Assembly (NCBI GenBank): GCA_008477525.1
Contig: SPDT01000005.1
Span: 2,294,001-2,358,000 of the forward strand
Origin: Hypomyces perniciosus
Taxonomy: Eukaryota > Ascomycota > Sordariomycetes > Hypocreales > Hypocreaceae
Length of the DNA stretch: 64,000 nt
Direction: 5' to 3'
Shown here: positions 11,158-23,595 of the stretch, piece by piece
Layout of the letters: every line of letters begins with the position of its first letter
How positions within the stretch are numbered: the stretch's first letter is position 1
Translations under genes and position numbers: made by a program
The notes under the pieces: model-generated
Databases searched by the model: none
Told to the model about the DNA's origin: nothing
What the model saw: the letters and a program-made list of their open reading frames with translations, nothing else

Positions 11158-12768
11158 TTAAATCACATCTTCTTGTCCGAGTAGACCCAGGTTTCCATGC
11201 AATCTGGCCCAAATATCGTTTTTAACCTGCGACGTACTTTGCTTCTTCGCCGTGTGTTTCCTGGTTCCCGCTCTGTTCGCTCCGACATCCTCTGACGGTT
11301 CTCCCGTGATGGTATTTCTCCTGGTTCTTGCTCTATTCGTTCCGACATCCTCCTTTGACGGCTCCCCTATGATGATATCACCAGCCAAGTCCATACTGTC
11401 TTGACCCAAAAGGAAATCAGTCTCCCGAAGAGCACTCATAAAGTTCTCCAAAGCAAGTTGACCGCCCTCGACCGCCTCAGCGACATACTCCAGGGTAGCG
11501 ATTTTGGCCGAGTCAGCCGCAAACACCCACGGCTTGATTCTGTTGGCGATATCTGGCTGCTCGGATGATCTTGAGGCTATTTCATGTTGAATGCCCGATC
11601 TTCGGCGTAATGAGTCCTTCATGGGGTATGCTGGCAACAGGTGACTTTCTTCTCCAAGGCGGCCGAGCAACTGGCAATCATCCTGATTTTGCTTGCCCAG
11701 TATTGAGTTGATGAAAGTTTTATGACTAATGATCGCCTTTTGCCTCACAGAAATCGCAACCAAGGCCCCAAGATATGGTGTGAGAAGGTAATCAGTCCGT
11801 ATGGCAGGTGGCTTATTCTCGCGATCCCCAACAATGGTTCGTTGAGCAGGTGGCGATAGCAATGGCTGGGATTTCTGTGTCCCAAGATCAAGTAGTAGTT
11901 TTCTAGCAGCCACATACTTGGCGTACTTGTTGCTTATTTCTCCAAGTCGGGCCTCTATCGTGGACGCACCAGTCCTCGACTTGCCTTGGGTATTGCCATT
12001 CGTTTCTTCATCAAAGTCCTCGGGTGATGCCTTTCCAAGCTCTGTCTCGATCCAGCCGATAAGCTCGCTCCTTGTAGCATTTAAGGCTTCTAGCCGGGCC
12101 CCATTGCTGACAACATCGTGTTCGCCATTGGACTTGGCTTTAGCATCGCGAAGCGCCTGTTCCTCTTGCTTCAAAAGCAACTTGGCCTTCAAGACTGTCT
12201 TTTCCAGTTGATGGATGCTGTCCGAAAGATCTGACCGAGAAGACGTCTGGTCCACAACAAGGCCGTTGATGACATCACTGGGCACTCTTGGGGGGCCAGC
12301 ACTTCCTTGGAATATATGTTTGCTATCCAAGAACTCGTGTGTTGCAGCTGGTTTTTCAAGGAGAAGATCCAGAGACTGGCGGACAGCGTGGAGGCTTTCT
12401 CGTTTCTGGTGCAATTTCAAAAGGCAAATCCGTTCCTCCAAGAGGTCGATGTTGCTTGCTGGTGGCTTTGGTGGTTCCACGGGTTTAGCATGATTGCCCT
12501 GCAAGATACTCTCGAGCTGGCGGCGAGCAACAATATTGGCTTGCAGAGCCTCGACATACTCCTTAAAAATGCCTTTCACGCCCGGGGGGAGAACCAAATC
12601 GTGTGAGCTGTCAACAAGAGACAGGGGGTGCTGGATCGGCCCATCTTGGGAGCAAGTCCCTAGATGAAGCGCTAAGACGCGCCTGATGAAGTTGACCTGC
12701 TCTCGCGGTTTAATGTATGGCTCAAGACCTTTTTTAAACTTTTGAATGATTTCAGTCTGATCAGTCAT
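11158..12768 (-). CDS. Coiled-coil protein of unknown function
   Basis: I do not recognise the family. It is a single exon of 536 residues from the ATG at 12768 (MTDQTEIIQKFKKGLEPY); an in-frame ATG at 12798 would add ten residues (MHARENDSSN). The N-terminal third is helical and conserved-looking (PREQVNFIRRVLALHLG). Long charged heptad-like stretches follow (LEERICLLKLHQKRESLHAV; HQLEKTVLKAKLLLKQEEQ), suggesting coiled coils. A later helical block contains SVRQKAIISHKTFINSILG. The C-terminus is basic and carries two copies of a 20-residue unit (GEPSxEDVGxNRAxTR). The architecture resembles spindle or kinetochore structural subunits, but that is only a resemblance. It shares a 450-bp divergent promoter with Brr2. 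Confidence 0.8.
   Translation of the reverse strand: MTDQTEIIQKFKKGLEPYIKPREQVNFIRRVLALHLGTCSQDGPIQHPLSLVDSSHDLVLPPGVKGIFKEYVEALQANIVARRQLESILQGNHAKPVEPPKPPASNIDLLEERICLLKLHQKRESLHAVRQSLDLLLEKPAATHEFLDSKHIFQGSAGPPRVPSDVINGLVVDQTSSRSDLSDSIHQLEKTVLKAKLLLKQEEQALRDAKAKSNGEHDVVSNGARLEALNATRSELIGWIETELGKASPEDFDEETNGNTQGKSRTGASTIEARLGEISNKYAKYVAARKLLLDLGTQKSQPLLSPPAQRTIVGDRENKPPAIRTDYLLTPYLGALVAISVRQKAIISHKTFINSILGKQNQDDCQLLGRLGEESHLLPAYPMKDSLRRRSGIQHEIASRSSEQPDIANRIKPWVFAADSAKIATLEYVAEAVEGGQLALENFMSALRETDFLLGQDSMDLAGDIIIGEPSKEDVGTNRARTRRNTITGEPSEDVGANRAGTRKHTAKKQSTSQVKNDIWARLHGNLGLLGQEDVI
11259..11381 (-). repeat. 60-bp tandem duplication inside a coding sequence
   Basis: Two copies with a 60-bp period lie near the 3' end of the coiled-coil gene. 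The encoded units are GEPSKEDVGTNRARTRRNT and GEPSEDVGANRAGTRKHT. They differ by one inserted codon and several substitutions, so the duplication is not recent. Confidence 0.8.
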
Positions 12769-12798
12769 ATTTGAAGAATCATTTTCCCGGGCATGCAA

Positions 12799-13217
12799 TG
12801 TTGGTTTCCGCGTAGTATTATACAGAGTTTATTTCTTCCAAAGATTGAAGTCGGTCTGCTGGGGATACCCAACCTCGAAGTAAACAAATGGAGGCTCCAC
12901 TGGGTGTGGCTGACGGGTCTACATGTGGCGCAGTACACTAACCTCATGCAATGGCGCGTTGAAGGCAGAAGGCTGAATCTGAAATTTATCGCGACAACTT
13001 CTACTACTCGTACTACCACCACTAACCAGAGGTTGGACTTTGATTCCGGCCAACTAACTTGCTTCACATTGCTGACCTGTGTAGGCAGCGGCCGTTAGTC
13101 CTCCTCCGAACTGCTGGACCTGTGGCAAACACATGGTGAAGTAGTGGCCAAGCTCACCGAGGTTTTTGTCGAGAACATCGACGTTCTCCTTCCTCACAAC
13201 TTGAAAATATCGCCAAG
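12799..13217. promoter_or_regulatory. Bidirectional promoter of the coiled-coil gene and Brr2
   Basis: A compact region lies between two divergent starts. I see no TATA box in a fixed place, and the short open frames across it overlap on both strands without support. Confidence 0.5.
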
Positions 13218-16200
13218 ATGTCGGACCCCCATCGCGATGTCTCGCAATACAAATACTCGGCCATGTCCAACCTGGTCCTCCAGGCGGACCGTCGGTTTGT
13301 CACGCGACGAACCGATGAGGCCACAGGTGATCCCGAGTCCCTCGCCGGGCGTCTGAGCATCAAGCACATGGGCTCCCGAGTCGCGCGCGACGAGGCCCCA
13401 AAGCAAAAGAAGCAGCCTGGCCTCCCAGATATAGAGAGGGGGAGTCTTCAAGATGGACGGGACGTATTACTACGGGAACAACGGAAACGAAAGCCAGACG
13501 CGCAGCAACTTGGTGTTCTCGGCGCAAACGACGCTTTGATCGAGGGCATCACGTATCGACCTCGAACAGCTGCGACAAGGGCAACGTTCGACTTGATCTT
13601 GACAATCATCGCGACCAATCTGGGCGACGTACCGCACGAGGTTGTACGCAGTGCCGCGGACGCTGCGTTAGAATACCTGAAGGACGATGACATGAAGGAT
13701 TTGGATAAAAAGAAGGAGATTGACGACATTCTTGGCACGACTCTGAGCCCCAAGCAGTTCAACGAACTTGTGAATCTGGGGAAGAAGATCACGGATTACG
13801 ATGCTCAAGACGATGATGAGGATGTTAACATGGGAGACAATAATGGTGATGACGCGGAGATAGACGAACGACAAGGTGTGGCTGTCGCTTTCGATGAAGA
13901 TGAGGAGGAAGGTGATATCGTCAATGAAGTACGGGATGAGTCTTCTGAAGATGAAGACGACAATGAAGACGAAAACGAGCAGGCTGCGGAAGAGGGTGAT
14001 GCAGAGGCAGGCGACGAAATGATTCTCGACTCAGCTCCTTCAGGGGACAAGCGAAAAGACAAAACAAAGCCCTCATTACCAGCACGAGACATAGATGCCT
14101 TCTGGCTGCAACGTCAGATTGGTGTTTTTTATCCTGACGCTCACGAGCAGACGGACAAGACGAAAGAGGCACTTCGTATACTTTCGGGAGAGCCTGATGA
14201 GGCAGGTGGAGAGGAGAAGTCACTTCGAGAGATTGAAAACGATCTCATGGAGCTTTTCGATTTCGAGCACCACGAGCTTGTGCAGACTCTTGTTGAAAAC
14301 AGGGAGAAGGTCTTTTGGCTCACGAAACTCGCACGAGCGGAGAATCCTGAACAGCGTGAGAATGTTGAGCGAGAGATGGCTTCAGAGGGCTTGCAGTGGG
14401 TTCTTAATGAGCTACGAGGCAAGGCCGGAGTGGATGATGTCAAAAAGAAGAAGATGGACATCAAGATGGACATCGATATCCCTGCATCTTTTACCGCTGA
14501 AGCTCCGAAGACAGAACGTCCTGAGGGCCACCTGGTTGGTGGGTTGCAGCCAAAACGACTCATCAACCTGGAGAACCTTGTTTTTGATCAGGGGAACCAT
14601 CTGATGACGAACCCGAAAGTCAGACTGCCTGAGGGATCCACAAAGAGGACCTTCAAGGGCTACGAGGAAATTCATGTGCCTGCCCCGAAGAAGCGAAACG
14701 ATCCCGACGACATTCTCATTCCTATCACCGACATGCCCGAATGGTCACGACTCCCCTTCAGCACCGCCAAGTCTCTGAACAAGATTCAGTCGAAATGTTT
14801 CCCAACCGCGTTTGAGGATGACGGTAACATGCTTGTTTGTGCGCCTACTGGTAGTGGTAAAACAAACGTGGCTATGTTGACGATACTTCGAGAAATCGGC
14901 AAGAACCGCAACTCGGAAACCGGTGATATCGATCTCGACGCCTTCAAAATCGTCTACATTGCGCCTCTGAAGGCTCTGGTTCAGGAACAAGTTGGCAACT
15001 TTGGAAAGCGCCTCGAGCCCTATGGTATTCGCGTTGCTGAACTGACTGGTGATCGCCAGCTCACTAAGCAACAAATTTCTGAAACCCAAATTATCGTGAC
15101 CACACCAGAGAAATGGGATGTCATTACGCGAAAGGCTACTGATCTAACGTATACGAATCTGGTGCGCCTCGTCATCATCGACGAAATCCACTTGCTTCAT
15201 GATGATCGTGGACCTGTACTCGAAAGTATTGTCAGCAGAACAATCCGAAAAACCGAGCAGACTGGTGAGCCTGTGCGACTTGTTGGTTTGTCTGCAACGC
15301 TGCCAAATTACCGAGATGTGGCGAGCTTTCTACGGGTGGATACAATGAAGGGCATGTTCCATTTCGACGGTTCTTTCCGACCATGTCCTCTGCGTCAGGA
15401 ATTCATCGGGGTCACAGATCGCAAAGCCATCAAGCAGTTGAAGACTATGAACGATGTGACATACAACAAGGTCATGGAGCATGTTGGAACCAACCGAAAC
15501 CAAATGATCATCTTCGTTCACTCTCGAAAGGAGACTGCAAAGACGGCTCGGTACATCAGGGACAAAGCTTTGGAGATGGATACAATCAACCAAGTTCTTC
15601 GGCACGATGCTGGTAGCCGAGAAGTCCTGGCAGAGGCTGCAAGCCAAGCTACAGATGCAGATTTGAAAGACATTTTGCCGTACGGCTTCGGAATTCATCA
15701 CGCTGGTATGAATCGAGTAGACAGAACCGATGTGGAGGACCTGTTTGCCAGGGGTGCCATTCAAGTCCTCGTATCTACTGCCACACTCGCTTGGGGTGTC
15801 AACTTGCCGGCTCATACGGTCATCATTAAGGGTACACAAATCTACTCTCCGGAAAAGGGTAGCTGGGTTGAGCTGAGCCCTCAGGACGTTCTTCAGATGC
15901 TTGGTCGTGCAGGACGACCGCAGTTTGACACGTACGGTGAGGGCATTATCATCACGACTCAAAGCGAAATCCAGTACTACCTATCACTCCTCAATCAGCA
16001 GCTGCCTATTGAAAGTCAGTTTGTCAGCAAGTTGGTGGACAATCTCAACGCTGAGGTGGTTCTTGGCAACGTCAGGACACGCGATGAAGGTGTCGAGTGG
16101 CTTGGATACACGTACCTCTTCGTTCGGATGCTGCGGTCCCCTGGTTTGTATCAAGTCGGGGCAGAATATGAAGATGACGAAGCACTCGAACAGAAACGGG

Positions 16201-19200
16201 TCGACCTGATACATTCCGCTGCAGTGGCTCTTAGGAAATCAAATCTTGTCAAATATGACGAGAAGACAGGCAAGATTCAGTCGACAGAACTGGGCCGCAT
16301 TGCTTCTCACTACTACATCACATCCGGCTCCATGGATACTTACAACAACCTCATTCAGCCGTCAATCACCACGATCGAACTCTTTAGAGTCTTCGCCCTG
16401 AGTGCCGAGTTCAAATATATCCCCGTGCGACAAGACGAGAAGCTGGAATTGGCCAAGCTACTGGGTAGAGTTCCAATCCCTGTCAAGGAGAGCATTGAAG
16501 AGCCGCATGTGAAGATCAACGTTCTACTTCAGGCCTATATCTCCCGCCTAAAGCTCGATGGCCTTGCTCTCATGGCAGATATGGTGTACGTCACGCAAAG
16601 CGCGGGCCGAATTCTGCGGGCCGTTTTCGAGATTGCCCTAAAGAAGGGTTGGGCATCTGTCGCGAAGACAGCTCTTGACCTGTGCAAGATGGCCGAAAAA
16701 CGAATGTGGCCGACCATGTCTCCTTTACGACAGTTTCCTACCTGCCCACGAGATATTATTCAAAAGGCAGAGAGAATTGATGTTGGGTGGAGCAGTTACT
16801 TCGACCTTGACCCCCTCCGCATGGGCGAGCTTTTGGGAATGCCAAAGGCGGGTCGAACGGTGTGCGGACTTGTTGCCAAGTTCCCCAGGGTAGATGTTCA
16901 GGCACAAGTTCAACCCATGACAAGATCGATGGTGAAGGTCGAGCTCAGCATCACGCCCAACTTCGAGTGGGACGATAGCGTCCATGGAGCAGCCGAAAGC
17001 TTCTGGATAGTGGTTGAAGACTGCGATGGCGAGGACATTCTCCATCACGATACCTTCCTTCTTCGAAAGGAGTATGCCGAATCAGAGTCCAATGAACACA
17101 TTGTCGATTTCACAGTTCCCATTACCGACCCGATGCCCCCCAACTACTTCGTGTCGGTCATTTCGGATAGATGGATGCATTCTGAAACACGACTGGCTGT
17201 TCCCTTCCACAAACTGATCTTGCCAGAGAAGTTCCCTCCTCACACTGAATTGCTTGACCTCCAGCCTCTCCCCGTATCAGCGCTCAAGGTGCAGAGCTAT
17301 GTGGATCTGTATCCAGACTGGAAGCAGTTCAACAAAATCCAGACGCAGACTTTCAACTCGCTCTACAAGACTGATCAGAATGTCTTTGTTGGAGCTCCAA
17401 CAGGAAGTGGCAAGACAGTATGCGCTGAGTTCGCCCTCCTTCGTCACTGGTCACAAAGTGACTCAGGCCGAGCCGTCTATATCGCCCCGTTCCAGGAGCT
17501 TGTCGACGCACGTCTTCAAGACTGGCAGAAGAGACTCAGTCATTTGAATGGAGGAAAGGAGATTGTGAAACTGACTGGCGATACCGCTGCCGATCTCAAA
17601 CTTTTGGAGAATGGTGACCTTATTCTCGCCACTCCTGCTCAATGGGATGTTCTATCGAGACAATGGAAGCGTCGGAAGAACGTTCAAACTGTGCAGCTCT
17701 TCATTGCCGATGAAACCCACCTCTTGGGCGGTTATATGGGTTATGTATACGAGATCATCGTGTCCCGGATGCATTACATTCGCACACAGACTGAACTGCC
17801 CATGAGAATAGTGGCTTTGAGCGTTTCTTTGGCTAACGCTCGCGATCTTGGAGAGTGGATTGATGCCAAGAAACACGACATTTACAACTTCAGTCCTCAT
17901 GTCCGACCGGTGCCTCTTGAGCTTCATATCCAGTCCTTCTCCATTCCCCATTACCCATCCCTAATGTTGGCAATGGCTAAACCCACTTATCTAGCCATCA
18001 CTCAGATGTCACCAGACAAGCCAGCCATGGTGTTTGTGCCCAGCCGAAAACAAACCAGAGGAACCGCTCGCGACTTGCTCGCAGCATGCGTAGCGGACGA
18101 TGACGAAGACCGTTTCCTCCACACTGATGTTGAGCAAATGAGACCCCTTCTTGACCGTGTTCATGAAGAAGCGCTTGCCGAGGCCTTGTCTCATGGCATC
18201 GGTTATTATCACGAGGCTCTCAGTCAAAGTGACAAGCGCATTGTCAAGCATCTCTATGACAATGGTGCAATCCAGGTTCTCGTAGCATCTAGAGATGTTT
18301 GTTGGGAACTAACCAGCACTGCTCATCTCGTCATCGTCATGGGCACGCAGTACTTCGAGGGTCGGGAGCATAGATATGTGGATTATCCTCTTAGCGAGAT
18401 CTTACAGATGTTCGGCAAGGCGCTCCGTCCTTCCAAGGACGGACGTGGCCGTGGTGTCCTCATGCTGCCACAAGTAAAGCGGGAGTACTACAAGAAGTTC
18501 TTGAACGAAGCCTTGCCCGTGGAGTCACATCTACATAACTACCTTCACGATGCCTTTGTCACCGAGATTAGCACCAAGATGATTGAGTCTGGTGATGATG
18601 CTATCAACTGGACAACATTCACATACTTCTACCGCCGACTTCTTGGAAATCCAAGCTACTATAGTCTGACGAGCACAACTCACGAGGGCTTGAGCAACTA
18701 TATGTCGGACCTTGTGGAAACGACGCTACGTGAACTAAGTGAATCGAAGATCATCGACTTCGATGAAGATGATGGTTCTGTGGCGCCGCAAAATGCTGCT
18801 ATGATTGGTGCATACTACAATATTTCCTACATCACGATGCAAACATTCCTGCTCTCGCTCAGTGCCCGCACAAAGCTTAAGGGCATCCTGGAAATTGTCA
18901 CATCTGCAACCGAGTTCGAGTCTATCCAAGTTCGACGTCACGAAGATGGTTTGCTGCGGCGTATTTACGACCGTATCCCAGTTAAGATGGCTCAACCTGT
19001 CCACGACTCGCCTCACTTCAAGACATTTGTGCTCCTTCAAGCCCACTTCTCTCGGATGCAGCTTCCAATCGATCTGGCTAAAGATCAAGAAGTCCTGCTC
19101 TCCAGGGTTCTCAGCCTTCTCAGCGCCATGGTTGACATATTATCATCTGATGGTCATCTCAACGCCATGAACGCAATGGAGATGTCGCAGATGGTTGTAC

Positions 19201-19874
19201 AAGCCATGTGGGACAGAGATAGTCCTCTCAAACAGATTCCACACTTCTCACCAGAGGTCGTCAAAGTCGCAAATGACTTTGGGTGAGTTTCATACAGATC
19301 CAATTCTTCTTAAATACATATCACTAACTGCTTTATTAGAATCAAGGATATTTTTGACTTCATGGAGGGCATGAATCCAGACGAAAACCCAGAGTACAAC
19401 AACTTGGTGAAACGCCTCGGACTCTCACAGAACCAGTTGGCACAAGCAGCAAACTTCACAAACGACAAGTACCCCGACTTGGAACTCGAACATGAAGTGC
19501 TCGACGTGGATGAAATTAGAGCTGGAGAGCCGTCATATCTCAGCATCAAGATTACACGAAATATTGAGGAGGATGACGAGCATGACTCTACGGTACATGC
19601 ACCGTTCTACCCAACAAAGAAGATGGAGAATTGGTGGCTGGTGGTCGGGGATGACAAGACCCGAAACCTGTTGGCTATCAAGCGAGTTACGATCGGCCGC
19701 GAACTGAGCGTACGCCTTGAGTATACCGTGCCATCAGCTGGTGAGCACAACCTCAAGTTGTTCCTAATGAGCGATAGTTACATCGGCGTGGATCAAGAGC
19801 GGGAGTTTTCGGTGACGGCAGCTGAGGGTATGGAGGTGGATGACGACGATGACGAGGACGAAGATGAGGAGTAA
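13218..19874 (+). CDS. brr2: Pre-mRNA-splicing helicase Brr2 (U5 snRNP)
   Basis: Two exons (13218-19282 and 19340-19874) encode 2199 residues, the usual Brr2 length. Brr2 is the Ski2-like RNA helicase that unwinds U4/U6 to activate the spliceosome. The N-terminal region has a PWI-like fold candidate and an acidic stretch around 195-270. The first cassette has APTGSGKT near 542, DEIHLLHDDRGP near 655, SATLPNYRDVA, and motif VI MLGRAGRPQFDTYGEG, followed by a winged helix and Sec63 unit. The second cassette has GAPTGSGKT near 1391 but a DETH box near 1498 and FGKALRPSKDGRGRG in place of motif VI. This fits the known inactive C-terminal cassette that acts as a protein-binding platform. The tail is acidic (DDDDDEDEDEE). 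One intron in 6.6 kb is striking for this window. Confidence 0.97.
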
Positions 19875-20644
19875 AGGCCGGTGTGCTCTCTCGCCAGTGT
19901 TGAATCTCTGCCAAAAACGGCTATGTACAGTATGGCAAGCTACGGATGAATCTTAATAGGTGAATTTGCGAGAATCATGACGCGACCCCGTGGTTATCGG
20001 CGACTCATATGACGATGATCTGCTCTTTAAGTATTGTTTTCTAGGTAAAACCGCAGTTATGGTGGCGCGTGGCTGTGGAACGACAGTTGCAGGGCCCAAG
20101 ACAGTTGGAGAACTGGGGCGGGGAGAGCACAGGCTGGGATCGGGATACCTCAGCCAGGTCGGAAAAGGGGCATCAAAAGGTAGAGAAGTTGGATGAGAAT
20201 GGTCGCGCGATCGGCATGCGCCATAATCAATCACGCACAGCATTGGCCCAGAGCCTTATTGTGGTGTCTCGGCCTCGTGAATCGCGGTCTTGCCATGCTT
20301 ACTGAGTCTCCATTAAAGGCCAGCATGCAGGTCACGTGATGTATATATGATGACGTTTGACGTGTTTCCTGTGGTCGCCTTTATCCGCTCCAGTGTTTTT
20401 CCTTTCGTCACCCACCTCTTAGCATAACGCGGGCGAAGCTAGGAACCGTCAACTGCGCATTTCATCTTCGCAGCGCCTAGTTCCATCACGCAACACGCTT
20501 TGCGCCTCCATTGAACACGCCCTACACGCCTCGAAACGCGTCCGACTTGTCATTTCAGAGCTTTCTCGCAACTCGTGACGGTCGCGTGAATCCTACCCCT
20601 GCATGTCAGCATTGGACCTTGCGCATCGCCCCCCAGCGTTCGCC
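19875..20644. promoter_or_regulatory. Intergenic region upstream of the PWWP gene
   Basis: CACGTG at 20333-20338 is followed by TGACGTTTGACGTG, which holds two TGACGT-like CRE half sites. ACGCGT lies at 20536-20541, about 104 bp upstream of the chosen start. No gene is supported here. Confidence 0.45.
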
Positions 20645-22738
20645 ATGGCAGACAACTCCAGCGAGAAGCCCGAGGCCACTACGCCTATCGCCAGCGCCGA
20701 GGAAGCTTCTGCTTCTGAGCCAAAGGTCAGCGGCGAAGGTGAATTGGCTGCCAAGGACGAGGCCAAGCCCGAGGAAGAAGCTCCCAAAGAGGAGACGAAG
20801 GATTCCGACGGTGAGTTCCTATCGCGCGTTTTGCGCACTATTGCGCTCTCTTATCCAGGCACTTTTCATCCTGATTTGAATTGTTCTACCTCTTCTACAT
20901 GTTTTAACTCTGCGGTCGCCCGAGCTGTGCTAACTGTTACCGCGAATCAGAGCCCAAGGCGCCCGAAAGCGCGGGAAAATCTGCTGACGGCGCGTCTGAG
21001 AAGCCAGATGAAAGCGAGAAGAACCCGGGTGCTGATGGTGATACTGAGATGAAGGATGCCGCCGACACGACGGTCGCTGAGGGCGAGGTAGACACGACAG
21101 TTGCTGCGGCTGAGACTCCGGTGGCGAAGAGCAAAGCCCGCCGAAAGTCAACGGTGGGAGAGTCAAAGGCTAAGACACTCAACAAGAAGGGCTCCAAGGC
21201 ACGCCTAACCCACATTGATGCCCAGCCTGGCGACCACTTCCTAGTGAAGCTCAAGGGCTTTCCTGCCTGGCCCGCCATCATTTGCGATGAAGACATGCTC
21301 CCACAAGCCCTCGTGAACAGCCGCCCGGTTTCGGCCGCTCGACCCGATGGCGCCTACACCGAGGCTTATGCTGATGGCGGTAAGCGAGTCAACGACAGGA
21401 GCTTCCCTGTCATGTACTTGTACACAAACGAGTTGTGAGTTATCCCACCCCAGTGCGTGGGTCGTGGCCATTACTGATTGGTTGTACAGTGGCTGGGTCT
21501 CGAATACCGCCCTGTCCGAACTGAGTGCGGAGAAAGCCAGCGAGTCGATTCAGGAGAAAATGCGCAAGGATCTGAAGGCTGCCTTCGAACTCGCCGCCGA
21601 ACACAACTCCGTTGAGCACTATAAGGAAATTTTGAAGAGCTACCAAGAGGAATTGATTGCTCAGGAGGAGGCCAGAAAAGAAGCTGCAGCCACCCCCAAG
21701 AAGTCCTCCAAGAAAGCCAAGGCCAAGGCTAGCGATGAAGATGAGGATGTGGATATGGCCGACGCAGAGGAGGCCCCCAAGCCCAAATCCAAGAAGCGAA
21801 AGGCCGAGGAGGATGTCAGCGTAAGTGTTGCGTATCGATGAATGTGGTTCGAGTCACTAATGGACATTCTATCAGACCCCCCAGCGACCTGAATCTGTCA
21901 AGAAGCCAAAGATTAAGCTTAACACGTCATCTACGCCAAAGGCAGCAAACGGAACATCTACACCCAAGGCCAAGGATGCCTCTGCATCCAAGACGGCCAA
22001 ACCCAAGCCTAAGAAGGGCAAGGAGGGTGGAGAGAAGAAAGCGGAGGCTCCAAAGGAGGCTAAGCTGACACCTGAGGAGCGACATGCTCGCAAGGAGGTA
22101 CGTTTTTTTGGTCCAGTTGTGGGAGGAATTCTGCTAACTCCCCCGTAGAAGGAGGTCTTGTATCTTCGCCACAAGCTTCAGAGGGGTCTTTTGACCAGGG
22201 AGCAACAGCCACGGGAGGATGAGATGGAGGCTATGTCTGGCTTCATTACCCTCCTGGAGAATTTCAACGACCTCGAGGTCTCGATCATCCGGGCTACCAA
22301 GATCAACAAGGTTCTCAAGGCTATCTTGAAGCTCGAATCTATTCCACGCGAGGAGGACTACAACTTCAAGAAGAGGTCTCAGTCATTGCTCGATAAGTGG
22401 AACAAGCTACTTGCTGGTGATGGGGCCGCGACCCCTGCTGCCAATGGCGTTAATGGGGGTTCGGAAACCAAAGCGGCGGAGAAGCAGACGGGAACCAACG
22501 GCGCCAAGGAAGACGCCGAAGAAACAAAGTCTGAAAAGGGCACAGGCGACGATGCCGAGGATACACCTGCCAAGGCGAAGGCCGAGGAAGAAAAATCCAA
22601 GGATGATGATAGCACCGAGAAAGAGAGCGAGAAGGCAGATGAGGAACCGGTACGTTGACCCACTCATTGAATCACCTAGTCAGAGACTGATTGTTGTTAT
22701 AGGCTACTACGTCTGATCCTATTGAGGCCGCCGCTTGA
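20645..22738 (+). CDS. PWWP-domain chromatin protein with a C-terminal LEDGF/TFIIS-N-like domain
   Basis: Six exons (20645-20810, 20951-21434, 21490-21820, 21876-22097, 22149-22649, 22703-22738) encode 579 residues. An acidic, Lys/Glu-rich N-terminus precedes a PWWP domain (about 120-200): HIDAQPGDHFLVKLKGFPAW, PAIICDEDMLP and FPVMYLYTNEFGWV. PWWP domains bind methylated H3K36 and DNA. A long basic/acidic linker (KKSSKKAKAKASDEDEDVDM, KSKKRKAEED) probably carries the nuclear localisation signal. A helical domain follows: LYLRHKLQRGLLTREQQP, SGFITLLENFNDLEVSIIRA and TKINKVLKAILKLESIP, resembling the LEDGF integrase-binding or TFIIS-N fold. This architecture is like S. pombe and yeast Pdp3-type factors; orthology is inferred. 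An upstream in-frame ATG at 20603 is possible, but 20645 has the better context (TTCGCCATGGC). Confidence 0.85.
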
Positions 22739-23595
22739 ACGCCTCAAGTAAGGCTGTTTTAAGATATCGGCTCTTCCAATGGCACTCTAATTACGGTGTC
22801 TGTTCGACCAGGGATATGTTCATATTTGACTTCGGCATTGCTTTCCTCTGTGTGGCGCAAAAGGGGCTCAATGTTGTTTTCTGTCTGCCTTTTTTTTCAT
22901 TTCTTTCCTATATTATAAAAGGGGTCAAAATGCTCTGGATTGTTGGTGTATGATAAATCGCCCATGCTGTTGGACGCATCGGAGCGTCACATGGCAGTGG
23001 AGGATATTACTACTTGCTTGGCTGCTGTTGGGTGGTCGAGACTTGCATGTTTCTTCCACAGCGTGAGATGGGGGTCACAAGGTTTCACGGACAGGGGAGA
23101 AGAAGGTAGGATTGGGTGTTTGTTTGACCCGGAGATGAGCGATACATGGAAAAGCAAGCTGGCGAGGTGGCTGGGACCCAAGGGCAAACGGGAGGAATAG
23201 CATTAAATATGCAGTCTTGTGTGATGGATGCTCGATTTAGGGCAAGGGGATAGGTAGGCATGTCTTTTGAGTTGAGAATCCCAAGGTACCTATTACTAGT
23301 TCACGAATATCATGAAACAAAAGAAGCGAGAGATCGATCTATGACTTGTGAAAACGAAACACTCGAGGCCTTTGTCTGATGAAGCAATTTTGTAAAGCAA
23401 TTTGGTGCGTCTCCAGGGTAGCTATGACGTAGTGAGCCATGACTTAATAGCACCGTGGCTGCACTGTCTTTTGTACTGTGCCAGGGACGCGTCTGGGACA
23501 ACTTCGCGTTTATAGAACCTCAATTGTACTGCTCATCAAGCTTTGATAATTAAGAATACACGTTCAAGGCAGACGAGCGGACTTTCTAGATAAAA
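22739..23595. other. Intergenic region between the PWWP gene and Orc3
   Basis: The short frames here (for example 22940-23200) have no recognisable features. The region holds the 3' UTR of the PWWP gene and the Orc3 promoter with an ACGCGT box at 23487. Confidence 0.5.
23487..23492. promoter_or_regulatory. ACGCGT (MluI cell-cycle box) upstream of Orc3
   Basis: A perfect ACGCGT lies 109 bp before the Orc3 start codon, close to the spacing of the box before RFC2 (123 bp). MBF control of G1/S genes is established in yeasts; here it is inferred. Confidence 0.5.

Noticed and set aside
17381..18480. Brr2 second helicase cassette looks mutated (DETH, no arginine finger pair)
   Set aside because: This is the normal state of Brr2; its C-terminal cassette is known to be inactive, so it is not a defect.
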